A stretch of DNA of 64,000 nucleotides from Chamaea fasciata (Eukaryota > Chordata > Aves > Passeriformes > Sylviidae): positions 93,698,646-93,762,645 of the forward strand of contig JARCOQ010000003.1 in assembly GCA_029207755.1 (NCBI GenBank), in the 5' to 3' direction. The translations under genes and the position numbers were made by a program. Positions 41,791 to 53,583 of this stretch are shown here, piece after piece. A model generated the notes under the pieces. It did no database searches, had not been told where the DNA came from, and worked only from the letters and a program-made list of their open reading frames with translations. Position 1 is the stretch's first letter. Each line of letters begins with the position of its first letter.

Positions 41791-44313
41791 CTCTGCATTA
41801 AGACAATGACTATAATCAAATCTCGTACTTTAGGGTTTCAGCTAATCAACTGCAAGGGTTATAAATAATTTTTTTCCTTTCACATAAAAACCAGACAGAT
41901 ACTTTGATGTGGTTTATATTCTGATCTGTCTCTGAAGTAGCAGAGATTGCCTAAATCTACAGAAAACATGGGGCAGCTGATGCAGTTGCCAGTGGTGATA
42001 GGGAAAGTACTACCTCTTAGTCTGAAATTCACAAAGTAGTTGTATCCAAATGGGAACCCACATGAATTTAAACTCATCTAGATGGATGCAAACCCCTTCT
42101 GCCCTGTAACTTGTGTGATTAGGTCAGTGCAGAAGCAGGTTTGGTCTGTCTGCCCTGCTGAGGGTCTGGTAGAAGCACTCACTCAGCATTTCACTGACAG
42201 TGCTACATGACTTAAGGAAAGGAGTCATTTCACGCTCTGCTCCTGTAGAGCACTGGCCAAGGGTCAAGTGAAAAACTATTCAATCACCATCCCCTTAGAG
42301 GTCTTGTTAATGAATCCTGCTGGATTAGCTCAAAGGGTGTGCTTTTTTTCCAATGTGAGATAAATAGAAATCTCAAGTGAGTTTGGTTTGTGTTTGCTCA
42401 GCGTGAGATACAAATCACCTGTTAACACACATATCTCAGCTAATTAACTAATTGCTATTAAAGATGCATAAGTAACATCTTGCTCTCTTCTATCTGCTGA
42501 AAGTTAGCATACTTTAGTCTAACTAGAGTAATCATGTTAACACATAGGTATTGGGATTTATTGTTCTGTGTTTTTCAGCATATACACATAAGCATCCCTC
42601 TTGGTTTTTAGTTTAGCTACATCTGTAACTATACATTCTGTGCTATTTTAGCAAAATACTATAATGACTTGACTATTAAATGTAAGTAAAGCTGAAGGCA
42701 AGAAAGAACATTCTGCTACTTTTACCCTTATATGTAAAAAAAGTATGTCTTAACTGTCAAATAAAGCATAAAATGAGAGATGGTTCTTCTAGTGATTTCT
42801 GTGAGCTGCACAGTAGCATGTTCGTATTGTGAGTCACCAAATAAATATCTATTTAAGTGAAGTCCACGCCAGGCTTTTATGCTTATTGGCTGCCTATATT
42901 ATTCTCTTATATCCCTTTGACAGTTTGTTAGAATCTAAGATATTTCTGTCTGTGCTAAATAACAGGCCATTTGATGGATTTGTGCACAGAAACATCTGGA
43001 ATGTAATGCAGGCATGTAAATCACCTGTTGTGCTGTTCAGGACATTTTCCATGCAGAATAAGGATGATTTGTCTTTGCCATAATTCTGAAGCACACATAA
43101 GGCTCTGTTGTCAGTACTGCTCTTTATGATTATATTGTCATTTTACAAAGTAAGAATGGAACACACCATGACAGCACCACCTAGTAACATAAAATATTCA
43201 TGCAAAAACAAAAGCAGACTAAGCCTTTAAAAAGTAGAGAAAAAAAAATAAAAGATACACTGATCCTGCTTGTCTCAATGTCTATTTTGGAGACACATGC
43301 ATATATTTGCAGCACTTATGAGGATCAAATTTACAAGATGGCCCTAATTAAGCAGTATGTTATTCCATGGGTATGCTTACTCAAACCAAACCAAACCAAA
43401 CTACTCAGAATAAGAGTTTCCTCTTCTGGGATGAAAATTACAAAACCTGCACTTAGAGTCTTCTGACTTCTCTAAAAGACTTTATTTGTAGTGCTGCTGT
43501 ATTTACATACAAATAACTGACAGAATCTGTACCCAGATCTGTTCCACACTGCACAAAAATTTCATTATGATGAGCATCTAAACTTTTTTGTTCTGTTGGT
43601 CTTTTTGTTCTATATCTTACAGCATACCTAATGCCTAAGGTCCAGGAATGCTTGGAAAACCTCAACTGAATCTACTGTACCATAATTTTTAAAGAATGAT
43701 CTTTAAGGAAGAACTGACAGAGGAATATTATGCTATACACTAGACACCTTAGAAGCCAATATCATAATAAAAAGTAATATCATTCTAATGATAAATATCA
43801 TCACAAATTTTGACTAAATCTCTGTTATAAAAATATTATGCCTTAGTTTTCACAGCCTGTTCAACTGAAGTACTATCCAAGAAAATTTTGAGTACAGAAA
43901 GAGTTCGCATATTTGCAGCAGATATTTATTTCAGAAAGTGCTCATTTATATTCTTTCTGTGTCAAAATCTCTGCCCAAGTTACACAGAAGTTCACATGAT
44001 TAGTTAGTATCAAATTTTCTGCTTTTGTATTTGTGCTAAAAAATCCCAACTCAAAATGTTTGAATTGTAACGTGTAGTTGCAAAATTCTAGAATTTTTAA
44101 TTGAATGTACTATTTTTAAATTTAAGTTCCACACAGCATAAAAAAATGTGCTTGCACAGCAGAATCCAGTGGATTAATGTAATTGTGTTATCATTCCTTC
44201 TCAATTATCTACTGAAAATGTTCTTACTATTCAAAACCTCTTTCCTACACACTTCTAGTAATAACAGTGGAAATTAAGATTTGTATTTCTTGAATCTTTG
44301 CTTTCCTTAAATA
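41791..44313. other. Intergenic or intronic, no gene seen
   Basis: AT-rich sequence. Frames on both strands at 42,829-43,094 (84 and 66 codons) overlap one another and carry no recognisable motif. No transposon was recognised. Confidence 0.55.
43382..43401 (+). repeat. CAAAC pentamer repeat, four units
   Basis: Four perfect caaac units. Short and of the same A/C-rich type as other tracts in the window. Confidence 0.9.
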
Positions 44314-44317
44314 CTGA

Positions 44318-44370
44318 CCGGTGGGTTGTTTGGTAGTTTTTGGGTTTTTTGGGGTGTTTGTGGTTTTTTT

Positions 44371-44401
<31 letters not shown>

Positions 44402-44403
44402 TA
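44318..44403 (+). repeat. T/G-rich tract with TTTA tetranucleotide microsatellite
   Basis: A T/G-rich lead (44,324-44,370) runs into eight or so perfect ATTT units (44,371-44,403). Confidence 0.9.
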
Positions 44404-47400
44404 CCTGCCTTACAGAATCACGTGTAAGTTTGAATAACTTAAAATCTTTTCATTGGGACTTGTTGTTTTGGAATAATTCTTCTCTCCCCTTGGATTGTTT
44501 ACATTAATTATATAATAATTAACATTTAATGCAAATTTTCTATTCTGTTCTTTAAACTTGTGAATTTAATATCTACCTTTCTTCATTTATCTGAAATCTT
44601 AAAAAAAAACCCTAATAGTACAATTTTTACACATAACAAAATGCTGTCAGAAGCACACCAAATAAATTTTACAACACCCCTTTCCCACCACCCTCCAAGA
44701 AAACTCAATAAACTCAGTATAAAACAAACAAATAACATAATCTAATCTAACTGTCCACTTTACCTGGAAATGCATGCCCTGTTAGAGAATCCAAATCTGA
44801 AATTAAAACAGTGAAAAAATAATCTTTAACACTAATTTAATATTAAAAAGCACAAAAAATCAAAAGCAAACCTGGCAGCAAATATCACATTATCATCAAT
44901 ATAATTTTTAATCAAATATATAGAAAAGCAAAAGTAGAATACTTAACATTACATTATGAAGGTTTTCTTCTCCATCGTTTTGTAAAAATGTAAAATATTA
45001 TCTTAAGATGAAAGCCTTGAACACTATGAGAAGCAAATTTATTTTACTGTTTAAGACAGACATATCAGAATTCAATAAGAATTTTACAATACTTTGTAAA
45101 TGAACCTCTGATTTCAGAAACAGAAATCTTGAGTATAAACTTTTGTTCCACCTTTGTACATAACAAGTAGAAAAGTGCAGAATGCTTTTTAGATTGTACT
45201 CTTTAAAAAAAATTTCCTTTCTTGGTCACAACAGATAAGAGACCTGATTTTGTATATTCTAATGTTCACACTTTTTATTCCCCCTCATCTATCCATTTTA
45301 GAAAAGAGCTGGATTTATTCCTGCTGATACCATAAAGCATAAATGAGGGCATCACTGGTAAATCCCATCTGAAGAGACAGCAGAAAGCCACATCAGTGAT
45401 GCTGAAGGCATCAGAATGGCCCCTTCTGAATGTGCACTGAGACCAGAACTCAGAATTTCATCTTTGAAGTGCTTTGCACCTTTGGAAATTCCATGCTCTT
45501 AAGAAAGACTTATTTGGTGACTTCGAGGAGATAACACTATAGCCAGAAGAGTAGTGGGGGCTGATAAAATACAGTCAATACCAGCTGGGATTGTTGTTGC
45601 ATTGCCAAGGTAAAAGTTTAATTCTCAGACACACATGGCCAAAAGAAACCCCTTCTCAGACAGTGTTCTGTCACATGAGACAGTGACTTGAGCCCATTTG
45701 GAGAACAAGTCCTGTTGCTAGGGGCAGTCCACCAGGTCCCAGTTAGCTCACCAACAAAGGGTGAGACCTTCAAACTCTCCTTCCTCCCTTTGTGTGACAA
45801 ATGGGATCACAGAGGGGTGCAACAGCTACACTCTCTTGGAATTACACAATAGACAGATGGTGGCTGACCAATACACCCTACTAAGTGTTTAAATGAGCTT
45901 TCTTGTAATTTTTAGGAATTGATTGTATTTACTACCAGTGTCTGGAAAAAAATCTTTTAATACTGTTTATAAACTATTACATCTTTAAAGAAAAAAGTTG
46001 CTTTCTTATTGCAACAGTCAACAGATACAAGATTCTAAGTTAATGGTTTAGGCTACAGAAATTCTGAACTTTTTGTAATGTAGTAACTAATTCTAAAAGT
46101 AATTGGAAAAATATTTATCAATTTACTCCTGGAACTGCAGAAGGAACTCTTTAGACAGGAGGAAAGGTGTGCGTGGTTCTATTAACTTATAACAGTTTAA
46201 CTGAGACATCTCCTGAGGACTGTGAACATGCTTAGTTTTGTAAGAGAACACAGGACAAAACCAAACCAAAACGAGATAAATGCGCTAGAGAGAATTGCTT
46301 TCTGAAATCCAAATTGCTGAACACAACAAATTAACTAACAATTCCAGTATGTAGGCTCTCAAGATTTATCATAAACTACAGAGGAAAATAAAAACAATCC
46401 TCAAGACTTTTTCTTTCAGAGTCTGAGAGACAGAAGAATGTTGTTACCCCGTAGGAGCCCATAAAAACCACACCAAAACCAGATTACGCATAAATGGAGC
46501 ATTTAGCTGGGCAGTGACTGCTCCCTGAAAGCACAGACATCACACAGCTACCTTGCAAATCAGAGACATCCGAAAAATGTCTAATACTTGAATTGTTCAA
46601 ACTCCTCTCACTGTGCACTTCTTGTGGCACATCCTGACACAGAAATAAGGTGTTTGAAAACATCTGTTCCATGTCATTAATAAAAAAATCCTGATGAAAA
46701 ACCTGAAGATCCAAGGAAAAGAACAGAAAAGGAAAAAATTCTCTGTTTCCCTTTAGCAGTGAAAAAATATCTACTCAGTCACTGGGATTTTAAAAAATAA
46801 AAACAAGCAAACAAAAAACCAACCAACCAACCAAAATACCCAAACTAAAACAATAAAACCCAAACCTAAAAAAAAAAAGGCAGATAAGTTAATGCAAATT
46901 AATTAGGCTCTTCTCCCAGTGTAAAACAACACTACTATGTAATACTTTGTGTTAAGCTGATGATATAAATTGTGTTTATTTTCTTTCTTTTCTTAGTCAG
47001 CCTACACTAACTGAAAATAAGGTAATTTGTTACCTAAGCATGTGTCCTGTGTGAACTGTTAAAGAAAATCAGACCTACTTTCCTTGCTGAAACCAGAAGA
47101 TTTTATGGTATTATTGAACCCACAAATCATGATCCACATGCCCCAATTCCATCATTACATTTCACAAAGGATATGAGCTGGCACTGCATAGGCAGGCAAG
47201 GTAAAGTTTCCCATATAAAGATAAATACAGTGTGCAACATTTCCCTGCAAGAGTTCAATACATGAAATTACTGCAGTTACAATGGAATGAAACCTTTGCT
47301 GAAACAACTGGAATATTTAGTCTCTGCCATAAGATTTCTTCTACTCTTCTATGACTCCAAGGGCAGCAGAAAAATCATCATTTCCTGTTATTGTTAAGAG

Positions 47401-48680
47401 CATTTCTCAGTTTCCTTGACTGATTTTCAATTAAGTAAGCCTTGAACAGGTGGAATCCAATTTTCTTCCATTCCATTTATTTGGTGAATTGCCCAGATTT
47501 GTTTCTATTCACTTTTATTTTCATACATAAGACTTTCTAAGCAGGAGGAATCTGAGATGAAAGTGGAGTACATAAAAGTGACACACCCTTTCATCCCCTT
47601 TTTAAGGCAACATAGCTAACATGTTCACATTAGCAGTTATCAAGGAATTACACTCATGAAATCCAGACCTGATACATACTATGAGTCATTGATTTAGGTA
47701 AAAAAAATGGTGATTTGACAATAAAGCTGACTTTGAGTTATAATGAAAAGCATGATTTTTTAAAAAGGGAATGAGTGTGCGCTTTTTAGCAAGCACTATC
47801 CCTGGTACACCGCATTTTATTAGCTCAGTGCAAAACAGACGTTGGAGATGATACAAGATTTTCATGACAATAAACTAATTATTTCTTCCTAGAGTTGATA
47901 AGCAAAGATGTAGTCCTCTCTGTATCTTGCCTCCAAGGCCCATTCCTCCTATTTTACAAACTGTTCATTGCACAAGGCAGTGCTCAGCTTTCGACTTCCC
48001 CTCTCATGGTACTCCTCGTGCTGTGCTGACAGTAAAATATCAAAGAACTGTATGGCTTCCACTGGCATGTGCTGGCAGAATGCCAACACAAAATGAGTAG
48101 AAGGGATGACTTTTACAGTGCACAGGAAAACACATTTAAGGTGCAGAGCACATTTAAGTCATTTAACATTAAATGTTCTCCATGGCATTGGCAGCAAGAT
48201 GATGTAATACCAAACTGTCTCTGAGAGCTGGTACCTGCTTAGAAAAGGTTACAAGAAGCTAATGAATGCTAAATCGTGCTCTCTTGAAAATACAAGATTT
48301 TGCCTTGCTTCTAAGTGTTTTAACAGCAATTGTCAGCAAGAAATAAGTGTCTCTGCTTTGCTAAATCTCCAGTCAGACTCAATCTTATTTTATTATAAGA
48401 CTCTAACTGGGCAGCAGAACTCAGGAACCCTTGCAGATGTGCACAACACCTGGACCATGAATTCTACAAAACTCAAGTCTTCTTTAAGCAAGAGAAGTGA
48501 AGTCCAGCAGTTCATAATATTTGGAATACAAAGGGCTGGTTGCAAAGAAGAGAATGAAGAGTGACATAGAGCTGCGGTGGCTGAAGATGTAAGATGATTT
48601 GCATCAACTAGAAGTTTCAACTATAGTTTTGGCAATCAGGTCAGTCAAAACTATTGGCACCTAACTTAGGATTGGATTGG
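44404..48680. other. Intergenic or intronic, no gene seen
   Basis: AT-rich sequence. The largest frame is 100 codons (48,262-48,564 plus) with no recognisable domain and a 75-codon frame on the opposite strand. The target site of the LTR at 48,686 is at its right edge. Confidence 0.55.
46791..46878 (+). repeat. A/C-rich low-complexity tract
   Basis: A-rich sequence with repeated aacc and ccaa units, including four ccaa in a row near 46,819-46,834, ending in a 12-A run. Confidence 0.85.
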
Positions 48681-48685
48681 GACTG
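48681..48685 (+). repeat. Left target-site duplication (gactg)
   Basis: Five-base direct repeat that borders the LTR at 48,686-49,470 and is repeated exactly at 49,471-49,475. The next two bases (tg) also agree but are taken by the LTR start on this side. Confidence 0.8.
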
Positions 48686-49470
48686 TGTTGGGGGTTAGGT
48701 TTGCTCCTTTTTTTCTCTAAAGAATTTTTTCCCCACAAGTTACCAAGGAGACCAAGTGTTGGATACTGGAGAGTACTTAACCGAAACAAAGAGGTGGACA
48801 AAAGGTGGAAGGGGGAGATAACGCAGGTAAAAGACAAAGCTTGAGGCAGCTGCATGCTTTTCTGCTTCCGGCGTTCGGGGAGGCGCGTGTCTGCTGCTCC
48901 TCGAGGAGCTCAGCCGCCGCAAAGCACGTCGAGCGAAGAACGGCTGTTGCTGGCTGGAGGAGTTTCACTGTGGCCAAAGGGATCCAGTCCTGGGAAATCT
49001 ACTATCACCGGTTCGACCTGAATCCTGAGTTTTTCTCTGCCACTCGCGGAAGCTGGGCCGCTTTCTGCCTCGCCTTCGAGCTTCTTCGGCGCTGCTCCTC
49101 TTGCTGCAGCGTGACCCTGCACCCCCTGCGCTGCCGGGACATCCTGCCCCTGCCTGCCGGGACACTCTGCCATCCCAGCTACCAGCCCGGGACTTTTCCA
49201 CTGTTTCAGCTTGGTGCTCTGAGGATCCTGCAGGGACACCGAAACCAAGCTGCCCTGGGTTTTGTGAAACAAAGCCCTCAAGGTTCTTGGTACTGTTGTC
49301 GTTTGTCATTAATGCTGTAGTTGTTTGGTGGGGGGGGAGTTTTTTTTTGTGTTTGTTTGCTTTGTATTACATACTAGTAAAGAACTGCTATTCCTATTTC
49401 CCAAATCTTTGCCAAAGAGCCTCTGATTGTAATTTTACCTATCAGATACCTGTCTTCCGAAACCAAGACA
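48686..49470 (+). mobile_element. Solo LTR of an avian (songbird-like) endogenous retrovirus, 785 bp
   Basis: The element begins TGTTGGGGG and ends CCAAGACA, the TG...CA ends expected of an LTR, and is flanked by a perfect gactg direct repeat on both sides. It is markedly richer in GC and CpG (about 48,860-49,200) than the surrounding DNA, which suggests a fairly recent arrival whose CpG sites have not all decayed. Near the right end the string tactagtaaagaactgctat resembles an LTR R/U5 junction with the poly(A) variant AGTAAA at 49,376-49,381, so the plus orientation is inferred. The family resembles a passerine ERV LTR that I recall, but its class (ERVK or ERVL) is not settled; a 5-base duplication favours an ERVL-type integrase. 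No gag, pol or env adjoins it. Long open frames in it on both strands, up to 171 codons, are by-products of high GC. Confidence 0.8.
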
Positions 49471-49475
49471 GACTG
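49471..49475 (+). repeat. Right target-site duplication (gactg)
   Basis: Exact copy of 48,681-48,685 directly after the terminal CA of the LTR. Confidence 0.8.
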
Positions 49476-50729
49476 TGAGTATGGCTGCACCAAGATTTGA
49501 AGGTTAATTTGGTACTACCCAAGCCTAAAGTCAGATGCTAAAGGAGAAGTAGGTGAACAATCCTTTGCCTTAGCCTCTAGAGGGAGAGAGTTTCCTTCAG
49601 CACCAGAAATTACATTAATTATTCACTGAAAAACTGTTTTTTCAGTAGAAGCAACTCTTGCACAGTCTTGTTGCCTCAAATTTGGTCTCTTCTATTTATT
49701 TCCTGTCACTATGATCTTAACCTTCCGCAATAAACCTGCTTTCAGAGTCTCTCTTATTTTCATTATTAGGTTATTTGCATTCATTGGCCACCAATGCTTT
49801 AAACGGCACAATTACAATTTTAATGGAAATATAAACCTTTTTTTGGTGAGAATTTCCCTGACAAAAAAAAAAAAAAAAAAAAAAGTGTAAAGGTTGCACT
49901 CAAGAATTCATAAGAATGAAGTCACCATCTTTCAAACCTAATCCTCACTTGTGCTGGCAGTTGGAATTCATTTTTATTTTTGAAGATAATTCAAAGAAAA
50001 AAAATCCAGCTGGAGAGTTAGTTATGAAGAATTATAAATATGACATTTGAAAGCCTATTTATTGCTCTGATTCAATTTTATAGTATTATTTTTCAATTAA
50101 AAATTACATCTTATTGAGACAGGTAGATTACATTTACACTGCTAACCAAGGTTTCATTCAACCACCACTCCTTCTTGTGATACCATTAAGAGTAAGATTC
50201 AAAGTTACTTTTCTTCAGTAGAAGTGTTTTGTTGTGAGATCTGAGCTCCAATGAAGTAGTTGAAATTGAGTCAATTAATTACATTGAAAAGTAGAAATTA
50301 AAGTTGTACAGAAGAATATTTAGAACAGTTTTTTCCATTGACAAGATCTCTAACTACAGTGTGAGCTTAGACAGCCACATATCTACATAACCTGTACTGT
50401 AGATAACTGGAGATGAAACTCACCACAAGAATCTTTCAGGAAAATACTCTACATATATGGGTGTAGATCTGAGACAGACACAAGAATAAAATGGGAATGA
50501 TTTAGGCATGAAAAAATTGCTGGTTTACAAGTGGTAAATTTGATGCCCTTAGATATCTAAAATGGCTCATTAAAATAAGTCCTGGACAAAAAGAAACTTA
50601 GTCCTGTCAGCCTCTAGTGCAAAAATTCACTGATCATTATTCTTCTTCTCTTAAAATCATATGATAATTATAGAGGTTGATACTTGCCACTTTATATTTT
50701 GCCTTCTGATTTATGTAATTCCAGGAAGA
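49476..50729. other. Intergenic or intronic, no gene seen
   Basis: AT-rich sequence with an A22 run (49,863-49,884). No gene or transposon was recognised. Confidence 0.6.
49863..49884 (+). repeat. A22 homopolymer
   Basis: Twenty-two consecutive A, with no recognisable retroposed body upstream. Confidence 0.9.
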
Positions 50730-50787
50730 AGCTGAACAACAGTTACAAACTGAAACACAAAAGGATCCATCTGAACACCAGGAAACA

Positions 50788-50832
<45 letters not shown>

Positions 50833-50890
50833 CAGTCAGGAGAGTGACTGAGCACTGGCACATGTTGCCCAGGGAGATCATGAGCCACTT
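50730..50890 (+). mobile_element. CR1 LINE 3' UTR fragment interrupted by a T42 run
   Basis: The bases before the T run (aactgaaacacaaaaggatc, then catctgaacaccaggaaaca) and those after it (gtgactgagcactggcacat, then gttgcccagggag) match neighbouring parts of the CR1 3' UTR, where the family carries only a short T stretch of about 5-7 bases. Orientation is plus. The fragment lacks any coding part and the typical CR1 3' terminus. Confidence 0.7.
50791..50832 (+). repeat. T42 homopolymer inside a CR1 fragment
   Basis: Forty-two consecutive T, the longest homopolymer in the window. It lies where the CR1 family has a short T stretch, so it looks like an expansion of that stretch and not the tail of a separate insertion. 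Confidence 0.95.
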
Positions 50891-52221
50891 ATGGTTGTAG
50901 TGTTGACAGAGTAGGAAAAAGAAGTGAATTATTCCTGATGAGAGGACTGAATTGAGGGAGACAGATCACAAAAAAATACTGATTAGAGGAGTTTCATTAA
51001 TAAGTCTGGTCTCTGTAATAGAAAAAATCTGTTATAATTAATAACTGTAATCATTCACACTAGCCACTGAAGTCTTTGCACACCCAGCTCACCTTGCTCT
51101 TGCACACTCACTCACAGTTTTCCACAATGCACAACTGGGGGACCAACACAAGCTGTCTGCACAGAGGCACAGGATCATAACAGCACATGAGGGCTCCCAG
51201 GTGGTTGCCCAGGAAGTCCCTCAAGGGGTCTTTCACTTCATCACATGGACCCTGCAGCCTGGCCACATGTGGCAGCAGCACCTACCCTGGCCAACTAAAC
51301 TGGATCATGACTTGCTTCTCTTTGTCCAAAACATGTTCTCCTCATTTCTTTACTCTGTCTCACTTTAAAAACCTGAAGAAAAAAAACCTAACAAAAAATA
51401 ACAAGTCCAGAAACAGTTTCCTTAGATTTTGAAAGCCATCACTAATCTATTTTCTTCTGCTGCTGATCTCAAGCAATTGGTCTGCTTCATGCTTCATCAG
51501 GCCAGTCATGGCATCAGGACTAGTTTATCCAAATTCAATGCAGGGTTTTAGAGTGAGTCTTAAAATATGTTGTAGAGCCTATAGCTGCATATAGACATCT
51601 CAAGATCAGAACATTAATGCTTTCCATAGTAGCTCTCACCAGGAAACGAAAAGTACCTTACAAATGAAATCCCAGCCCTGGTTTCCTGCAGTGATGGATG
51701 CTGTACTGACAGCAGCAGCAGCACCCACCCTGCTTGAGTACAGAGACTTTACTGAGGCAGCACTCCCCAGCTCTTTGAGAGCAATCATGGAGGACACCTA
51801 TTATCTGAGGTAGGTATACTGTAATTTGGACCCTGTGGAGTTCATCACAGCTTTACTGCCTCGTATTGAGCCAGGATTTCCCAGCAGACTACCACAGGCA
51901 TGCCATCCTCACCACATGTAATAATCCAAATACTTTCGGAAAGGCACACAGTATCATCTACAGGCATACTGTTATGTAGATATGTGCATTTATGTAAAAC
52001 AAGCATACAAATGAAAGTTTTTCAGAAAGGCCAACAAAAAAATTATTCATGCTTTCCCAGTGACTTCAATTTCTGCAGTTGGCTTAGCCATGGAAGAGGT
52101 GAGAGCACCTCTTTTACCTAATGCACTTCAGTGTCTTAGCATATCCACAAACCTTTTTAAGATCAAAAGGACATTTAAAATTACGTATGCACGATCACCT
52201 AAAAACCAACACCTTAAAAAT
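50891..52221. other. Intergenic or intronic, one possible exon
   Basis: Moderately GC-rich at 51,060-51,300 with no recognised repeat. An open, splice-bounded segment at 51,692-51,809, discussed in the findings, is the only coding hint and is unproven. Nothing else was recognised. Confidence 0.5.
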
Positions 52222-52439
52222 GTAGAATCATTTATGTTGAAAAGACCCTGAATACCATCAAGTTCAACCATTAATCTAGCACTGCCAAATACACCACTAA
52301 AGCATGTCTCTAAGTCCTACATCTACACAGCTTTTAAACACCTACAGCAATGGTGATTCTACCACTTTCCTGGGCAGCATGTTCAAATGCTTGACATCTC
52401 TTCTGATGAGGAAAATTTTCCTAATATCCAATATAAACC

Positions 52440-52817
52440 TGTTTGCTTGTAGGAGAAAGGAATACAGGTGACCTTGTCCCTGATAAGTAACAGCTTTTTA
52501 ATTACCTGTGAGGCCATTCTTGGTCTGCAGTTAGAGCCTGTTGTTGGAACCTGTAGCCATAGTCTAGCTAGGTAAAAGCCTGCATTCAGAGTCTTCAAAC
52601 TAATCCCTGGCAGTTATAGTTTAGCAGGAAATAAACAGCAGAGGCTGCAAGGGAAACCTACAGCAGGAACTTGCTGCAGCTAGGATCAGTGAATAGGTGG
52701 AGTCCGGCTGGCTGAGCTGTAAAGAGGAATAAACCAGGACCTTTTTTTGTGCTATGATAAACAAGAAGTCTGAGTCTTGGCTCATTTCTACCCACTAACA
52801 AGAGGGCTGCTACAACA
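52440..52817 (+). mobile_element. LTR-like insertion nested in a CR1 3' UTR
   Basis: CR1 sequence breaks off after cctaatatccaatataaacc (52,439) and resumes at about 52,818 with atggcctatcacttgttact. The 378 bases between start TGTTTGC and end CTACAACA, which fits LTR ends, and carry AATAAA at 52,728-52,733 about 85 bases from the right end, as expected near the R/U5 boundary in plus orientation. About 20 bases of CR1 appear to be missing at the join and I see no clear target-site duplication. An alternative left end at 52,539 (TGTTGTTGG) would give a 279-bp element with a perfect 5-base terminal inverted repeat TGTTG/CAACA. The family is not identified. Confidence 0.55.
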
Positions 52818-53361
52818 TTTGCTCATGGCCTATCACTTGTTACTTGGAAGATGAGACCAACTTCCCCTCACTACCAGCTCCTTTCAGGCCCTTGTAGTAA
52901 GCAATAAGGTTCTGTCTGAGCCTCTGTTTCCCCAGGCAAAAAACCCCAGCTCCCTCAGCTGCTCCTCACAGGACTTCTGCTCCAGACCCTTCACCAGCTC
53001 CATTGCCCTTCTCTGAACCTTCTATAGCTCCTCAATCTCTTTCTTCTAGTGATGAGTTAAGAACTGGACACAGGACATGAGTTGTGCCCTCAGCGGTGCT
53101 GAGTGCAGAGGGACAAACGCTGCCTTGATCCTGCTGGCCACACTACTGCTGACTCAGGCCAGGATGCTAGGGCTGCTTTGGCCAGCTGGTCACACTGCTG
53201 GCTCGTGTTCAGCTGCTGTCAACCTGCACCTCTAGGTCCTTTTCCTTTGGGCACCTTTCCAGCTACTCTGTCCCTAGCCTGAAGCACTGCAGGGGGGTTT
53301 TGGGACCCAAGGGCAGGACTTGGAACTTGGTCTTGTTGAATCTCACACAATGGGTCTCAGA

Positions 53362-53583
53362 CTATGCATCCAGCCTGTGCACATCCCTCTGCAAACCCTT
53401 CCTACCCTCCAGCAGATCAACACTCCCACCCAGCTTGGTGTGATCTGTAAACTTTGTGAGGGTGTACTCGATCTCCCCGCAGATGTCATTGAGAAAGATA
53501 CTAAACAGGACTAGCTCCAATATTGGGCCCTGAGGAATACCACTCAGGACCAGCTGCCAGTTGGATGTAACTCCATTCACCAC
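53362..53583 (-). pseudogene. Remnant of CR1 ORF2 reverse transcriptase, catalytic region
   Basis: This 73-codon open stretch is the best-kept coding part of the minus-strand CR1. It contains [20 protein letters not shown], the counterpart of the family's SGVPQGS-LGP-LF-IFINDL motif, and then [19 protein letters not shown], where the catalytic F-A-D-D box of an active enzyme reads F-T-D-H. The second aspartate is therefore lost and the enzyme would be dead even without the stops on either side. In an active element this protein would copy CR1 RNA into the genome at a nicked target. It is a relic and not a host gene. Confidence 0.88.

Noticed and set aside
48805..49320. Longest open frame in the window (171 codons, plus), with overlapping minus frames of 114 and 123 codons
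   Set aside because: It lies wholly inside the LTR bounded by gactg duplications. The high GC of the LTR core lowers stop frequency in all frames, and no domain is visible.
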